Part shown: one piece after another, positions 1 through 8,860 of the stretch
How positions within the stretch are numbered: the stretch's first letter is position 1
Layout: every line of letters begins with the position of its first letter
Assembly (NCBI RefSeq): GCF_000174355.1
Contig: NZ_ACIS01000003.1
Span: 1 to 64,000 of the forward strand
Direction of reading: 5' to 3'
DNA: 64,000 bases
Origin: Pseudogulbenkiania ferrooxidans 2002
GTDB lineage: Bacteria; Pseudomonadota; Gammaproteobacteria; Burkholderiales; Chromobacteriaceae
Program-made: the position numbers and the translations under genes
The notes under the pieces: model-generated
The model's database searches: none
Seen by the model: the letters and a program-made list of their open reading frames with translations, nothing else
Told to the model about the DNA's origin: nothing

Positions 1-1381
1 CGGTCATCACCGGCGTGCTGTACACGGCAGCCACCCGCCGCCCGCCTTCAGCGGCGCCGGCAACCTGCCGGCCAACAAGACCCTGTCCGGCATCAAGTCG
101 AAAGAGCACCAGGGCGGCCAGTACAACGAACTGCTGTTCGACGACACACCTGGCGAAGTGCGCGCCAAGCTCAGCAGCGAGCACGGCCAGACGCAGCTCA
201 ACCAGGGCTACCTCACCCACCCCAGAACCGACGGCAAAGCCACGCCGCGCGGCGAGGGCTTCGAACTGCGCACCGACCGCCACGGCGCCATCCGCGCCGG
301 CCACGGCCTGCTGCTCAGCACCGAAGCGCAGCCCTCAGCCTCCGGCAAACAACTGGCGCGCGACGGCGCGCAAAGCCAGCTCGACGCCGCGCTGAGCCTG
401 AGCCAATCGCTGGGCGAGACCGCTACCGCGCAGCTGGCCGACTCTGTCGAAACCGGGCCCACCGAGATCAAGCCCGACAACGGCAAAGGCGCGAACAAAG
501 CCGACGGCCACCTGCAACACCACGTGCAGGCACTGAAAGCGTGGGAGGCGGGAACCAACACCGACAAAGACAGCAAAGCTGCCAACGAGTCATTCCCTCG
601 CGACGCTTCGCTACCTCGCTCGGTCGCCGGCCAACAACCGCTGATGATCCTCAGCGCCCCGGCCGGCCTCGCCGCGACCACCGACAACAGCCTCACCCTG
701 GCCGCCGGCACCAATCTCGACCAAATAGCCCAGCGCGACACCCAGCAGACCTCGGGCCGGCGCTGGCTGCACAACGTGGGGCAGCACATCAGCCTGTTCG
801 TCGCCGGAGTGAAGGACTCAATCAGCCTCAAGCTGATCGCGGCCAAGGGCAAGGTGCAGGTCCAGGCGCAGAGCGATGCGATGGAGCTGACTGCAGACAG
901 GGATGTGACCATCACCTCCTGCAAGGGCAAGGTGGTGATCAGCGCCAAGCACGACATCCTGCTCACCAGCGGCGGCGGTTACATCCGGCTTTCGGGCGGC
1001 AATATCGACATCCACTGCCCGGATACCGTCAGCATCAAAGGGGCGGATCATGCGCTGACTGGACCGGCCACTCTGCCCGTCAGCTTTCCGCCACTCCCCC
1101 AACCCGGCAAGCACTGGATTGCCGCCAGCCTGATGGATGCAGAAGGCAAGCCCATTGCTGATGCCAAATACAAAATCCGCTTCGATGGCGGTATGACTCT
1201 GGCCGGCACCTTGGACCAGGCCGGGGTTGGCCAACGCCACCAGGCTGTCCCGCTGGAACCTGCGCAAGTGTCTTACGAATTGCCGTCACCGAAACCGGAA
1301 GCCGAAGTAGATCCACTCTCCCTGCTGCAGCAACAGATTGAACAAAAATTACCCGCTGGCGGTAATGGAGGGAATACGTAA
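1..1381 (+). CDS. vgrG: VgrG tip protein of type VI secretion, 3' part, apparent frameshift near the window edge
   Basis: The gene enters from the left edge. The visible part begins in the late gp5/OB-to-linker region (FSGAGNLPANKTLSG, then KSKEHQGGQYNELLFDD) and runs through a DUF2345-type beta-helix domain (ISAKHDILLTSGGGYIRLSG) to a roughly 80-residue C-terminal extension. VgrG trimers form the puncturing tip of the type VI secretion system and carry effectors. The first 35 bases read VITGVLYTAAT in frame 3, but the rest of the protein is in frame 2. Adding one C in the C-rich run at 34-37 would join them as TAATPPPAFSGAGN. This is either a real disruption or a base-call error. The stop overlaps the next start (TAATG at 1379-1383), which implies translational coupling to the probable effector. 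Confidence 0.85.
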   Translation, partial: GHHRRAVHGSHPPPAFSGAGNLPANKTLSGIKSKEHQGGQYNELLFDDTPGEVRAKLSSEHGQTQLNQGYLTHPRTDGKATPRGEGFELRTDRHGAIRAGHGLLLSTEAQPSASGKQLARDGAQSQLDAALSLSQSLGETATAQLADSVETGPTEIKPDNGKGANKADGHLQHHVQALKAWEAGTNTDKDSKAANESFPRDASLPRSVAGQQPLMILSAPAGLAATTDNSLTLAAGTNLDQIAQRDTQQTSGRRWLHNVGQHISLFVAGVKDSISLKLIAAKGKVQVQAQSDAMELTADRDVTITSCKGKVVISAKHDILLTSGGGYIRLSGGNIDIHCPDTVSIKGADHALTGPATLPVSFPPLPQPGKHWIAASLMDAEGKPIADAKYKIRFDGGMTLAGTLDQAGVGQRHQAVPLEPAQVSYELPSPKPEAEVDPLSLLQQQIEQKLPAGGNGGNT

Positions 1382-2820
1382 TGGATGAGCTGGAACAGGC
1401 TCTGGCCTGGTTTCAAAGCGCCCCCAAGAGTTGGCTAGATAGTGCCGGCGACAAATTGCAGGCAACTGGCCTATGGATTTGGGCGGTGATCCAGGGAGAC
1501 TTCAACGACAATCAGAGCACTGGCCAAGTCGTCACCGGCACATTGATCTCCATGATCCCCTTCGTGGACCAGATCTGCGATGTGCGCGACCTGGTGGCGA
1601 ACTGCCGCAACATCTCGAAAGACAGCAACAACACCGGTGCCTGGGTAGCGTTGGCACTGACCTTGGTCGGCCTGTTCCCTGTACTGGGCTCCTTTGCCAA
1701 GGGTGCGTGCAAGGTGATGTTCCTGTACCTGCGCAAGGCCGGTTTTAACATGGCCGGGAAAATCGCCGACAAGAAGGCCTTTGAATCAGCCATTGGTGGC
1801 CTGAACAAGCTGCTAGACCAGCCAGCAGTACGCAAGACGCTGAGTGTGCTGCGCATTTATAACCCCTACCGTTACCTTGCCGAGCAGGTACGTAAGCTGC
1901 AGGCCAAGATCAAGCTGAACCAGCTGCTGACGGCCTACGACAAACTGGCTGGGGTTGCCAAAGCCATCCTGCAGCGGGCGGCGGACTGGGGACCGGCATC
2001 AATCAAGCAACCGGTACAAAACACCATCCAGTTGATTGCCGACGTGCGCAACAAGGCTAATGACGGCTTGAAGAAAGCCATCGGACCGCTGAATGAAACG
2101 CTGGGGCGGCTGGCGCGTCGATTGGATATCGAGGGCGACAAAGCCTACCGCGCGGTGGTGGATAAAACCAACCCGCACACCTTCCGGCGCATCGATGAAG
2201 CCACCGAGGCGGCGCTGATCCGTCAGCACAAACCCGAGTGGGCGGATATCACAGAAAAAGTTGCATTTCGACCGCTTAGAAATCTACCTCTTTCGGCTCA
2301 CGACAAAATCCGCGCCGGCTGGCCCAATATCGAAAAAAACAGTCCCAACGGCACGCTAAAACGCAAATTCAATACCTTCGATAACAGCATGCGAGCCAGC
2401 GAGGTGATGCCCGGCGAAACCCTCTACCGGGTGGTAGACCCCAAGTCCAACGACAACAGCTACTGCTGGATGCGCGAGGCCGAATTCAAGGCGCTAAAGA
2501 GCAAGGCCGACTGGCGACGGCGCTTCGCGGTATGGAAGGGCTGGAACGACAACGGCGAATACGTCACCTACACCGTGCCACCCGGTGCCCCGCTCAAAGT
2601 GTGGGAAGGCCGCGCAGCGACACAGGCATCCGAAGCAGACGAGTTGATCAAACTTCAAGGCGGCAGCGTACAAATCGTGGTGGACCCAACGCAGCTTCAA
2701 AAGGAATACACCGGCAAGCGCCAGCCTACCGGCTGGGGCTACACCGACGGCGAGTTTCCCAGCGACAGCGATGCCTTTATCGGCATTCCTCGCCTGACCC
2801 ACAACTGGTACGGTAACTAG
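1381..2820 (+). CDS. Probable VgrG-linked type VI secretion effector
   Basis: A 479-residue protein whose start overlaps the vgrG stop by one base, the usual place for a cognate effector. The N-terminal third has two hydrophobic stretches, around residues 50-65 (GTLISMIPFVDQ) and 85-110 (WVALALTLVGLFPVLG), that could form membrane-active or translocation helices. A helical middle follows. The C-terminal 150 residues look like a separate toxin domain, beginning near ETLYRVVDPKSND and containing LKVWEGRAATQ. The LYR start and the later VWEG..A.Q motif loosely recall NAD-using (ADP-ribosyltransferase-like) toxin domains. I could not confirm a family, so the biochemical activity is unknown. The effector role is inferred from position and architecture. 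Confidence 0.6.
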   Translation: MDELEQALAWFQSAPKSWLDSAGDKLQATGLWIWAVIQGDFNDNQSTGQVVTGTLISMIPFVDQICDVRDLVANCRNISKDSNNTGAWVALALTLVGLFPVLGSFAKGACKVMFLYLRKAGFNMAGKIADKKAFESAIGGLNKLLDQPAVRKTLSVLRIYNPYRYLAEQVRKLQAKIKLNQLLTAYDKLAGVAKAILQRAADWGPASIKQPVQNTIQLIADVRNKANDGLKKAIGPLNETLGRLARRLDIEGDKAYRAVVDKTNPHTFRRIDEATEAALIRQHKPEWADITEKVAFRPLRNLPLSAHDKIRAGWPNIEKNSPNGTLKRKFNTFDNSMRASEVMPGETLYRVVDPKSNDNSYCWMREAEFKALKSKADWRRRFAVWKGWNDNGEYVTYTVPPGAPLKVWEGRAATQASEADELIKLQGGSVQIVVDPTQLQKEYTGKRQPTGWGYTDGEFPSDSDAFIGIPRLTHNWYGN

Positions 2821-2836
2821 ACAGGACATCAATACC

Positions 2837-3826
2837 ATGGCCCAACTTCACCCGCAGGAATGCTACCTGCTGGAATACCTGACCTCGCTGGAGCACTTTT
2901 GCAATATTCGCGACGCGATGATCGAAGCAGTAAAACTCGGAGAGCAATGCCTGGACGACTATATGCAACAGGCACCGGCCGACCTGCGCCGCCGTCATAC
3001 CAGCCTGCAACCGGACATCGTCTGGGGCGGGCGGGTGCTACCCAATCTGCGCAACAGTCGTGACAGGCTAATCAAAGGTTGCATCCTGCGCAGCCACGAC
3101 GACCCGCAGGCATTCCGGGGGGGGGTTGGACTTCAGGGCGACTACATCAACAAGGGCATTGGCGAGTTCGACGCCAGCTGGATGCCGAAACAGCTGGGCA
3201 CGGCGTTTTGGGATGCACTTTACAAGGCCATCCCGCTTGATAGCACGACTGGGGCAACGCTCAGTGGCTCATGGCAAGCTGGTGATTTAAGCTGGAGCCT
3301 TGACTTCAATAAGCTTAATGGAGTTCTGGAGGGCGTGCTGGGAGGGGCTGATATTTGCCTCCCCGAATACATTCCGCTGTATGAACTGGACCCCACCGTG
3401 GTGATCCGTCCCGGCGACAAGGTACCCGAATGTGGCATCTATTTGCCCAATGTGGACAATGTGGCAGCCCAGTTTCTGCACGTCGGGCGGGGTACTTTAC
3501 CTGGAGAAGCCGAAATCGAGGTCAGGCAAGGGCTAACGAAAGACGAGTATGGCGACTGGATCGATGAGCAAGACGTCGTGCCCGACACCTGGACGCTGAT
3601 CCGCCGCATACCCAACCGCTTCATCGCCGTACCGCCAGAAGGCTTCTATCCCAAGGACAAACCCAGCAGTGGTCGCGTCGAAGCTGGCCAGCCCTGCCCG
3701 CAGGCAGGGCTCTGGTGGACTCCCGCCAAGCCGAATGCGCGGCAGCGCTTCGCAGCGGGCGACGTGATGCCGGACTACCCCGATTCCCGCTACGGCGCCA
3801 CCATCTGGTATCGCGAAGCCGAGTAA
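2837..3826 (+). CDS. Probable immunity protein for the upstream effector
   Basis: A 329-residue protein starting 16 bases after the effector, with AGGA upstream of the ATG. It has no signal peptide and no membrane segments. The C-terminal 50 residues carry a compact Cys/Trp-rich pattern (GQPCPQAGLWWTP, then AGDVMPDYPDSRYGATIWY). I recall this pattern from immunity proteins encoded beside type VI toxins (Imm71/Imm72-like), but that is memory, not a search. Order vgrG-effector-this gene, equal strand and tight spacing support the immunity role. A run of nine G at 3117-3125 lies inside the coding region (around residue 95). It is a possible slippage or base-call site, although the frame is open here. 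Confidence 0.5.
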   Translation: MAQLHPQECYLLEYLTSLEHFCNIRDAMIEAVKLGEQCLDDYMQQAPADLRRRHTSLQPDIVWGGRVLPNLRNSRDRLIKGCILRSHDDPQAFRGGVGLQGDYINKGIGEFDASWMPKQLGTAFWDALYKAIPLDSTTGATLSGSWQAGDLSWSLDFNKLNGVLEGVLGGADICLPEYIPLYELDPTVVIRPGDKVPECGIYLPNVDNVAAQFLHVGRGTLPGEAEIEVRQGLTKDEYGDWIDEQDVVPDTWTLIRRIPNRFIAVPPEGFYPKDKPSSGRVEAGQPCPQAGLWWTPAKPNARQRFAAGDVMPDYPDSRYGATIWYREAE

Positions 3827-3987
3827 ACGTTGGCCACCATATATCCACCTTTGCCCCATATAAAGACAGCATGCCTAGACATGGCGAGGCTAACAGCGAT
3901 AAGCGATGAGAAAGCAGCCATCGGCAACGGATGCCATGACAAAAATCACTATTAAGTACGGCGAACTGAACTCAGGAATGGCTTTGT

Positions 3988-5043
3988 ATGAGTCTGTGTG
4001 AAGCCGATTGCCGCGCGGTGGCCCTTTGTGCTTACGGAAATGCCTTTTTGGCTGATCGTTTAACACTGGAAGATTTTCATCAGCATGCCGCATTTGCTGA
4101 CGTGGCGATTCAGTTTCGTGACCAAGAAGGGCCACTGTGGACAGCGGACTATATTCAATGGCTGCTTTTCATGCGCCAGCGAGGCATTTCGCGCCTTGTT
4201 TTGCTAAACGACGAACGTTTACTGGCATATTTTCCACATATTGAGTCACCTCCTTCCCTGGGTGCACTACTGTGTTTAGGTGGTGAAGAAACGGAGTTAT
4301 GGATAAGGCAAAAAGAACCTGTGCTTTTTACTAGCATTAGCAGCCATTACCCGCATTGTGCCCACTGGGCGGCTCCAATCGATACTTACTGGCAAAAGCC
4401 ATTATCGCCTCCTTGGACGGAGATCAATACCACGGACTGGAGCGAACTGAAGACCCAATGCCTGGAACAGGTAATGAATAGCCCACTGGAAGAAGTACGC
4501 CGCATTTGGCGGTCGTGGCAGGCTGCGCCTTGCCAACCATATATCGGGCCATATACCGTGAGTATCGAATGGCAAGCATTGCCGCTGACTCCCTATAACC
4601 CAGCGTCCGAATGCGGCCATATGCTGCTACAGCTCTTGAATCGTCTGGATAGTTGGTATCAAAACTTCACCCATGGCAAGAATGATAATAGCCCATTCTG
4701 GACGTTCAGCAGAGAAGAACAAAATGCACTGGGTGCATGGCATGACAAAATTCAGTACTGGCAGTATCGTTGCTTACTGGCACTGGCTAATCAAAGCGAT
4801 GCCTCTAATACCCCCGCTACCACCGAGTGGAAAAATGTTACCACCCTATCTCAAACGCCATTCGACACTACAGTTATGCCTCCGGCCAGAAAAATTTTCT
4901 TGCACAGCACAATTTCTTTTGTACGGACCCTGGCATTACTGATTGGATTTGGTACTGCACTATTTTATTTATTCAAGAACTATTGGTGGTCAACGCTGGC
5001 TGTTGTGGTCTTTATCTTGCTAGCGAACAATCGTCAACAATAA
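3988..5043 (+). CDS. Unknown protein with two C-terminal membrane helices
   Basis: A 351-residue protein that I do not recognise. Residues 1 to about 290 are soluble and rich in Trp, Tyr, His and Cys. Two hydrophobic helices follow at about 298-317 (SFVRTLALLIGFGTALFYLF) and 325-343, ending in a short polar tail, so the soluble part is probably cytoplasmic and anchored at the membrane. Base composition is visibly AT-richer than the genes around it, and codon choice is mixed, which suggests recent acquisition. It sits 160 bases after the immunity-like gene on the same strand. A role in the type VI cargo cluster, such as a second immunity protein, is possible but only positional. The chosen ATG has AGGA about 12 bases upstream. 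Confidence 0.55.
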   Translation: MSLCEADCRAVALCAYGNAFLADRLTLEDFHQHAAFADVAIQFRDQEGPLWTADYIQWLLFMRQRGISRLVLLNDERLLAYFPHIESPPSLGALLCLGGEETELWIRQKEPVLFTSISSHYPHCAHWAAPIDTYWQKPLSPPWTEINTTDWSELKTQCLEQVMNSPLEEVRRIWRSWQAAPCQPYIGPYTVSIEWQALPLTPYNPASECGHMLLQLLNRLDSWYQNFTHGKNDNSPFWTFSREEQNALGAWHDKIQYWQYRCLLALANQSDASNTPATTEWKNVTTLSQTPFDTTVMPPARKIFLHSTISFVRTLALLIGFGTALFYLFKNYWWSTLAVVVFILLANNRQQ

Positions 5044-5569
5044 GCCGAAGGCTACCGCGATAACGTCGTGGAAGCTGGCTGCTTAATTTCAGTAAGGCAT
5101 GTTTCTCGCAGACTAAAGGTTTGCGGCGGGCGACATCATGACAGTTCCACCATCAGGTATTGCGCAGCAGAATAAGCCTAAACGTTGCCCGCTGCATGCT
5201 CATGCTAACCAACCTTCTGCCGTTACCGATTGAGACTCCACATGGTTCACCTGTGCCTGCAGGTATATTCCCTACTAAACACCACTTGCTGCCGAACTGA
5301 CCTCCCCCCCCATTTACCTTCATTTTGCATTACGGATTTGCGACATCACCCAAGACAAACACGACACCCTTTTTTTGTATACAAAATACAATTTTTGGCC
5401 GTTCTCCATTCTGCAAGCCTTGCAGCCAAATGCAAAAAACATCAATGCCAAAGTCATTTATTGATCAGAAAAAGGGCTATTGAGCCCCCCCTCCCCCTTG
5501 TGACACTCTGAACCCGCCTACCCTCCACCAAAAGGGGGGAGCGACCAAAGAGAACCGGAGGAGAATGAC
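5044..5569. other. AT-rich intergenic stretch before the amino acid uptake genes
   Basis: About 525 bases with no convincing gene. Short open frames here (for example 5230-5511) have no ribosome site and unnatural composition. The stretch marks the junction between accessory DNA and core DNA and holds the palindrome at 5375-5384. No clear -35/-10 pair was found. Confidence 0.5.
5375..5384. promoter_or_regulatory. Possible GntR-family operator palindrome
   Basis: TTGTATACAA is a perfect 10-base palindrome in an AT-rich block about 190 bases upstream of the binding-protein start. This core is typical of operators bound by GntR/FCD-family regulators. No regulator gene lies nearby, so this is a motif-level suggestion only. 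Confidence 0.3.
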
Positions 5570-6337
5570 ATGAGAAAGACTGCACTATCGCTGTTGCTGG
5601 CTGTGTCCATGGTCCCGCTGATGGCCCAGGCGGAAACGATCCGATTCGGCATTGACGGTAACTACCCACCCTTCGCCAAGCAGGCGGCCGACGGTCATCT
5701 GGAAGGGTTCGACGTGGATATCGCGCTGTCGCTGTGCGAGGCGATGAAAGCGACCTGCGAGATCGTGCCGCAGGAGTGGGACGGTCTGATACCGGCCCTC
5801 AATGCCGGCAAGTTCGACGCCATTCTCTCTTCGATGCAGATCACCGACGAGCGCAAGAGGGCGGTCGACTTCACCAACCGCTACTACCAGACGCCGAGCC
5901 GCATGGTCACCAAGAGCGGCGTGGTCAAGGTGACCAAGGACGACTTCAGCGGCAAGCGCATCGGCGTGCTGCGCGCCTCGACCGAGGAGCGCTATGCCAA
6001 GGACCACTGGGGCAAAAAGGGGGTACAGATCGTCAATTACGGCAAGGTCACCGAGGCCTTTCTCGACTTGAAGACCGAGCGGCTGGACGGCGTGTTCGTC
6101 GACCAGGTCGTGGCCGATAGCGAATTCCTGAAGCGCGGCGGCACGCCGGCCTACGCCTTTGCCGGTCCGGGGATTTCCGATACCAGGTATTTCGGCTACG
6201 GTGCCGGCATCGCCGTGAAGAAGGGCAACAACGCGCTGCGCGAGCGCTTGAACAAGGCGATCGAGACCATCCGCAGCAACGGCGTGTACCAGAAGGTGCA
6301 GAAGAAATACTTCAACTTCGACATCTACGGTAGCTGA
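5570..6337 (+). CDS. Periplasmic binding protein for basic amino acids (Lys/Arg/Orn type)
   Basis: A 255-residue ABC solute-binding protein of family 3. A signal peptide covers residues 1-21 (MRKTALSLLLAVSMVPLMAQA, cleavage before ETIRFG). The mature protein opens with IRFGIDGNYPPFA and contains EGFDVDIALSLC and WDGLIPALNAGKFDAI, all typical of the ArgT/HisJ/AotJ branch that binds lysine, arginine, ornithine or histidine. A strong ribosome site (GGAGGAGAA at 5557-5565) precedes the ATG. No permease or ATPase follows. Instead the next gene, 53 bases on, is a racemase/arginase-like fusion, so the pair may deal with ornithine or arginine. The exact ligand is not determinable from sequence. Confidence 0.88.
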   Translation: MRKTALSLLLAVSMVPLMAQAETIRFGIDGNYPPFAKQAADGHLEGFDVDIALSLCEAMKATCEIVPQEWDGLIPALNAGKFDAILSSMQITDERKRAVDFTNRYYQTPSRMVTKSGVVKVTKDDFSGKRIGVLRASTEERYAKDHWGKKGVQIVNYGKVTEAFLDLKTERLDGVFVDQVVADSEFLKRGGTPAYAFAGPGISDTRYFGYGAGIAVKKGNNALRERLNKAIETIRSNGVYQKVQKKYFNFDIYGS

Positions 6338-6390
6338 TAACGCCAACCGCACCGTAACCGATTCGACGTTCAACGCAGTGGAGCACAGGC

Positions 6391-8277
6391 ATGGCAGGTC
6401 CTCGCATCATCATCGATCTTGATCGTATCGAAGAAAACACAAGAGTGCTGGTCGAGGCCTGCCGGACGCAGGGCATCCAGGTCGCCGGCGTCACCAAGTC
6501 GGCCTGTGGCTCGCCTCGGGTAGCGCGTGCCATGGTACGCGGCGGGGTGGCGCAGATCGCCGACTCGCGCCTCGACAACATCGTGCGGCTGCGGCGCGAC
6601 GGCATCTCCGTGCCGCTGATGCTGATCCGCGCCCCGGCCCCGGCCGAGGCGGAACAGGTGGTGCGCCACGCCGATATCAGCCTCAACTCGGAACTGCAGA
6701 CGCTGCAGGCGCTGTCGCGTGCGGCAGTACAGCTCGGCGTGGTGCACGATGTCGTGCTGATGATCGACCTGGGCGACCTGCGCGAGGGCATCCTGCCCCA
6801 CGAGACCATGGACTACGTCGAACAGATCCTGGCGCTCGCCGGGGTGCGTCTGATCGGGGTCGGTACCAACCTGGCCTGCGTCGGCGGCATCCAGCCCACC
6901 GTCGACAACCTGTCCAATCTGGCCTATCTCGCCGATGAAATCCGCCGTCGCCACGCCATCGAACTACCCATCGTCTCAGGCGGCAACACCTTCTCGCTTC
7001 CGCTCTTGGAACAGGGACAGCTGCCGGCAGGCATCAACCACCTGCGCCTGGGCGCCAGCATCATGCTGGCCGAATCACCCACTCCGCCGGGGCTGTATGG
7101 AAAGTTGCACAAGGACGCCTACACCCTGACGGCAGACGTGATCGAAGCCAAGACCAAGCCGTCGCGCCCCTACGGGCTGTCCGGCGAGGACGCCTTCGGC
7201 CGCCGCCCGGTGTTCGACGGCGAAGATCGCCCTGCGCGCCGGCTGATCCTGGCCATGGGACGCGAGGACATCGCCCCCGAGGGGCTACGTCCCACCGACG
7301 AGCGTCTGCAGGTACTGGGTGCCAGCAGCGACCATCTGATCGTCGACGCCAGCGCGGCAGAGGCGGCCTACCGACTGGGCGACAGCGTCGCCTTCACGCT
7401 GGACTATGGCGCGCTCCTGATGGCGATGACCTCACCCTACGTGGCAAAAGAATACCGCCTGCGCCGCGCCGAAGCGGCGAAGGCGATCGTGATCAAGCTG
7501 TTCAACCTGGTGGAAAAGCTGACCGATGCTTGTGAGCCGCTCGCGAGCCACCTGCTGCTCAGCGGCCTGCGCGAGGAACTGGAGCCGATCGGGCACGAGT
7601 GCATCGAGCACGGCAAGAAGAGTGCCGACAGCTTCTTCTGGAAGGCGCCGGTCGACAACGACGACCTGTACGGCCTGTTCTACCGCTCGTTCCGGCAGAT
7701 CCCGCTGATCCTGAGCGGCGGCACCTGGTACGACACGCCGATCCCGGTCGGCCACGTCGCGGGCCAGGACACCGGCGCCATCGTGTTCACCTCGCGTGGC
7801 AACATCGACCGGCTGCTCACACTGAAGAAGCAGAAGCGCGGACCGAGCCTGGAAAACACCGTGCTGATCGGCGTGCGCCACACCAGCCTGGAGGACAAGG
7901 CGCTGCTCGACGACTACGGCGTGCGGCTGATCACCATCGACGAGATCGACCGCCACGGCCTGGCGAGCCTGATGCCAAAAACCATCGCCGCGGTCGGCCA
8001 GGGGGTGGTCGGGCTGCACGTGCACTTCGATATCGACGTCATGGACGGCCGCGACCTGGGACGCGACGACCCGACCCACCTGGGCGGGCTGACCTATCGC
8101 GAAGCGCACTTCGCGATGGAGCTGATCCACGAGAGCGGCCTGTTGCAGACCGTCTCGCTCGGCGGCCTGTCCGCCGAAGCCGACGCCGGCGGACGGCTGG
8201 CCCGTTTCGTCAACGGTCTCCTGGCCTCGCTCTTGGGACGCAAGGTGGTCAAGAAGATCGGTACGGCGACCGTGTAA
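6391..8277 (+). CDS. Fusion of ornithine/alanine-racemase-like PLP domain and degenerate arginase-like domain
   Basis: A 628-residue two-domain protein. Residues 1 to about 365 match the fold-type III PLP racemases of the ornithine-racemase kind: the likely PLP lysine is K36 in GVTKSACG, followed by DSRLDNIVRL and GGNTFSLPL. From about residue 400 it resembles arginase/agmatinase: IPLILSGG, LIGVRHTS, HVHFDIDVMD and GGLTYREAHFAMELI. The arginase metal ligands are largely gone. The GGDHS position reads GGTWY (443-447), the DAHAD position reads TSRGN (467-471), and only the FDID pair (D547, D549) is kept. The protein is therefore unlikely to be a normal binuclear-manganese arginase. The basic amino acid binding protein upstream suggests work on ornithine, arginine or a relative. 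GGAG precedes the ATG. Confidence 0.75.
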   Translation: MAGPRIIIDLDRIEENTRVLVEACRTQGIQVAGVTKSACGSPRVARAMVRGGVAQIADSRLDNIVRLRRDGISVPLMLIRAPAPAEAEQVVRHADISLNSELQTLQALSRAAVQLGVVHDVVLMIDLGDLREGILPHETMDYVEQILALAGVRLIGVGTNLACVGGIQPTVDNLSNLAYLADEIRRRHAIELPIVSGGNTFSLPLLEQGQLPAGINHLRLGASIMLAESPTPPGLYGKLHKDAYTLTADVIEAKTKPSRPYGLSGEDAFGRRPVFDGEDRPARRLILAMGREDIAPEGLRPTDERLQVLGASSDHLIVDASAAEAAYRLGDSVAFTLDYGALLMAMTSPYVAKEYRLRRAEAAKAIVIKLFNLVEKLTDACEPLASHLLLSGLREELEPIGHECIEHGKKSADSFFWKAPVDNDDLYGLFYRSFRQIPLILSGGTWYDTPIPVGHVAGQDTGAIVFTSRGNIDRLLTLKKQKRGPSLENTVLIGVRHTSLEDKALLDDYGVRLITIDEIDRHGLASLMPKTIAAVGQGVVGLHVHFDIDVMDGRDLGRDDPTHLGGLTYREAHFAMELIHESGLLQTVSLGGLSAEADAGGRLARFVNGLLASLLGRKVVKKIGTATV

Positions 8278-8345
8278 CGCCGCTTTGCCATCCACGAGGG
8301 CGGCCTTTGCCGCCGCTCCCCTCCTGCACTCGGCCACCCAGCCTT

Positions 8346-8351
8346 TATAAT
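8346..8351 (+). promoter_or_regulatory. -10 element of the ybaK promoter
   Basis: A perfect TATAAT lies 33 bases before the ybaK start. The -35 region is weak (about 8323-8328). Confidence 0.5.
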
Positions 8352-8383
8352 GGGCGGTTCCATTCCTGCCAGCCGAGACGTCC

Positions 8384-8860
8384 ATGAGCCTGCAATCCGT
8401 CCGCGATTTCTTTGCCCAATCCGGGCACGACATCCCCATCATCGAACTCGACACCAGCACCGCCACCGTGGCGCTGGCGGCCGAGGCGCACGGCGTCGAG
8501 CCGGGGCGCATCGCCAAGACGCTGGCGTTCCGTCTCGCCGACGAACGGGTGGTTCTGGTGGTGGCGCGCGGCGATGCCCGCATCGACAACCGCAAGTTCA
8601 AGGAGACCTTCGGCAAGGGCCGCATGCTGCCGGGCGAGGATGTGGAACGGCTGACCGGGCATCCGGTCGGCGGGGTCTGCCCGTTCGGCCTGGCCACGCC
8701 GCTGCCGGTCTATCTGGACGAATCGCTCAGGGACTTCGACGAGGTGATGCCGGCGGCCGGCGGCGTGCACACCGCGGTACGCATCAGCCCGCAAAGGTTG
8801 GCCGAAGTGGTCGGCGGCGAGTGGGTTGCGGTGTGCCAGCCGGTGGTGGAACCCGCCTGA
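8384..8860 (+). CDS. YbaK/ProX-family aminoacyl-tRNA editing protein
   Basis: A 158-residue single-domain protein of the YbaK/EbsC family, which hydrolyses mischarged tRNA, classically Cys-tRNA(Pro), in trans. Family marks are KTLAFRLADERVVLVVARGDARIDNRKFK, with the conserved lysine of DNRKFK, and GHPVGGVCPFGL with the GG-V-P-F motif in the substrate pocket. Length is normal. The gene stands alone and faces the M32 carboxypeptidase gene across a shared terminator. An exact copy of the GGTTGGCCGAA repeat (8796-8806) lies near its 3' end and is read as Arg-Leu-Ala-Glu with codons AGG TTG GCC GAA. Which amino acid it clears cannot be told from sequence alone. Confidence 0.9.
   Translation: MSLQSVRDFFAQSGHDIPIIELDTSTATVALAAEAHGVEPGRIAKTLAFRLADERVVLVVARGDARIDNRKFKETFGKGRMLPGEDVERLTGHPVGGVCPFGLATPLPVYLDESLRDFDEVMPAAGGVHTAVRISPQRLAEVVGGEWVAVCQPVVEPA

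Noticed and set aside
208-966. Long antisense open frames opposite vgrG and many other genes
   Set aside because: They arise from the high GC content, lack ribosome sites and mirror the codon pattern of the real gene.
3938-4001. 21-codon frame overlapping the start of the 3988 gene
   Set aside because: No ribosome site and no recognisable similarity.
5230-5511. 93-codon frame before the binding-protein gene
   Set aside because: No ribosome site, AT-rich, and low-complexity ends; it looks like leader DNA.
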